A DNA stretch of 64,000 bases from Lysobacteraceae bacterium SCN 69-320 (GTDB taxonomy: Bacteria > Pseudomonadota > Gammaproteobacteria > Xanthomonadales > Rhodanobacteraceae), in contig MEFP01000019.1 in the NCBI GenBank assembly GCA_001725155.1, positions 62,001-126,000 of the forward strand. The letters run 5' to 3'. Positions within the stretch are counted from its first letter, which is position 1. Every line of letters starts with the position of its first letter. Made by a program: the position numbers and the translations under genes. This document shows, one piece after another, positions 63,688-64,000 of the stretch. The notes beneath the pieces are model-generated. The model was not told the DNA's origin, made no database searches, and saw only the letters and a program-made list of their open reading frames with translations.

Positions 63688-64000
63688 TCAGGACTCCTGC
63701 ATCTTGTGCGAGAAACGCAGCACCACGAACTCGGCCGGCCTCGCCACCGCCATGCCGATCTCGACGTTCATGCGGCCTTCGAGGATGTCCTGCGCCGTCA
63801 TCGTCACGCCCAGTCCGACGTTGACGTAGAACGCATCGACGGGCTTGGCGCCGACCAGCGCGCCGTCGCGCCACTGGATGATCAGGAAGTTCTCGATCAT
63901 CGCCTTGACCTTGGCCCAGGTCCTCGCGTCGTTGGGCTCGAACACGAACGGCTCGGTGGCCTTGCGCGTGGATTCCTCGACCATGTTGAAGAAGCGCCGC
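63688..64000 (-). CDS. Second sheath protein, C-terminal part only (cut by the window edge)
   Basis: The last 104 codons of a sheath gene whose start lies beyond position 64000. The visible part, RRFFNMVEESTRKATEPFVFE to VVLRFSHKMQES, is roughly 70% identical by eye to the end of the sheath at 61624-63684, including TMTAQDILEGRMNVE. Reading frame is open to the edge. It is the most upstream gene of the eCIS operon that can be seen. Confidence 0.93.
   Translation of the reverse strand, partial: RRFFNMVEESTRKATEPFVFEPNDARTWAKVKAMIENFLIIQWRDGALVGAKPVDAFYVNVGLGVTMTAQDILEGRMNVEIGMAVARPAEFVVLRFSHKMQES

Noticed and set aside
39869-64000. Interpretation as a prophage or as a type VI secretion system
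   Set aside because: No capsid, portal, terminase, lysis or integrase genes, and no TssJLM or ClpV; DUF5908, the tape-measure family, the Afp11/Afp12 homologues and the AAA+ ATPase are eCIS marks.

Overview
The window is chromosomal DNA from a GC-rich gammaproteobacterium, most likely of the order Lysobacterales/Xanthomonadales and perhaps Rhodanobacteraceae-like. The gene order supports this: phoB-phoR-pstS-ppk-ppx, the run aroC-asd-fimV-truA-trpF-trpB-trpA-accD-folC-SPOR-cvpA-purF, and prmB next to aroC. GTG, TTG and even CTG starts are common, and many genes overlap by 4 bases (ATGA or GTGA). The organism call is inference; there is no rRNA or tRNA gene in the window to confirm it.

Left part (1-17.7 kb). 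A phosphate module comes first: the end of phoB, then phoR, a short PstS-like protein, ppk and ppx. It couples phosphate sensing to polyphosphate synthesis and breakdown. A periplasmic cyclophilin and a bidirectional terminator follow. Next is a leftward group of four secreted proteins: two close paralogues flank a protein with a C-terminal fibronectin-type-III-like domain, preceded by an unrelated exported protein. Then comes a glycosylation cassette: GT2 plus DUF2304, GT4, two membrane proteins, a DUF455 ferritin-like protein and a methyltransferase.

Middle (17.7-39.7 kb). This is a long leftward housekeeping supercluster: purine (purF), folate (folC), fatty acid (accD), tryptophan (trpF, trpB, trpA), tRNA pseudouridine (truA), type IV pilus/polarity (fimV), aspartate family (asd), aromatic (aroC) and ribosomal protein methylation (prmB). 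After it lie a divergent SCO1-psd pair, a small conserved protein, an MltD-like lipoprotein transglycosylase, a HerA-like ATPase and a membrane/TPR-like protein.

Right part (39.8-64 kb, continuing past the right edge). This is a leftward extracellular contractile injection system (eCIS, Afp/PVC-like). In transcription order it encodes two sheath proteins (the first cut by the window edge), two tube proteins, a DUF5908 protein, a LysM baseplate protein, a VgrG-like spike, a PAAR tip, gp25, Afp11- and Afp12-like baseplate proteins with a tail fibre carrying an S74-type chaperone between them, a tape-measure protein, a secreted membrane-anchored VWD-domain protein, a protein of unknown function with FF motifs, a 1298-residue DUF4157 (eCIS core domain) protein and an Afp15-like AAA+ ATPase. 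Phage capsid, terminase and T6SS membrane-complex genes are absent. The accessory genes between the tape-measure gene and the ATPase gene (candidate cargo and a VWD surface protein) are the least explained and most interesting part of the window.
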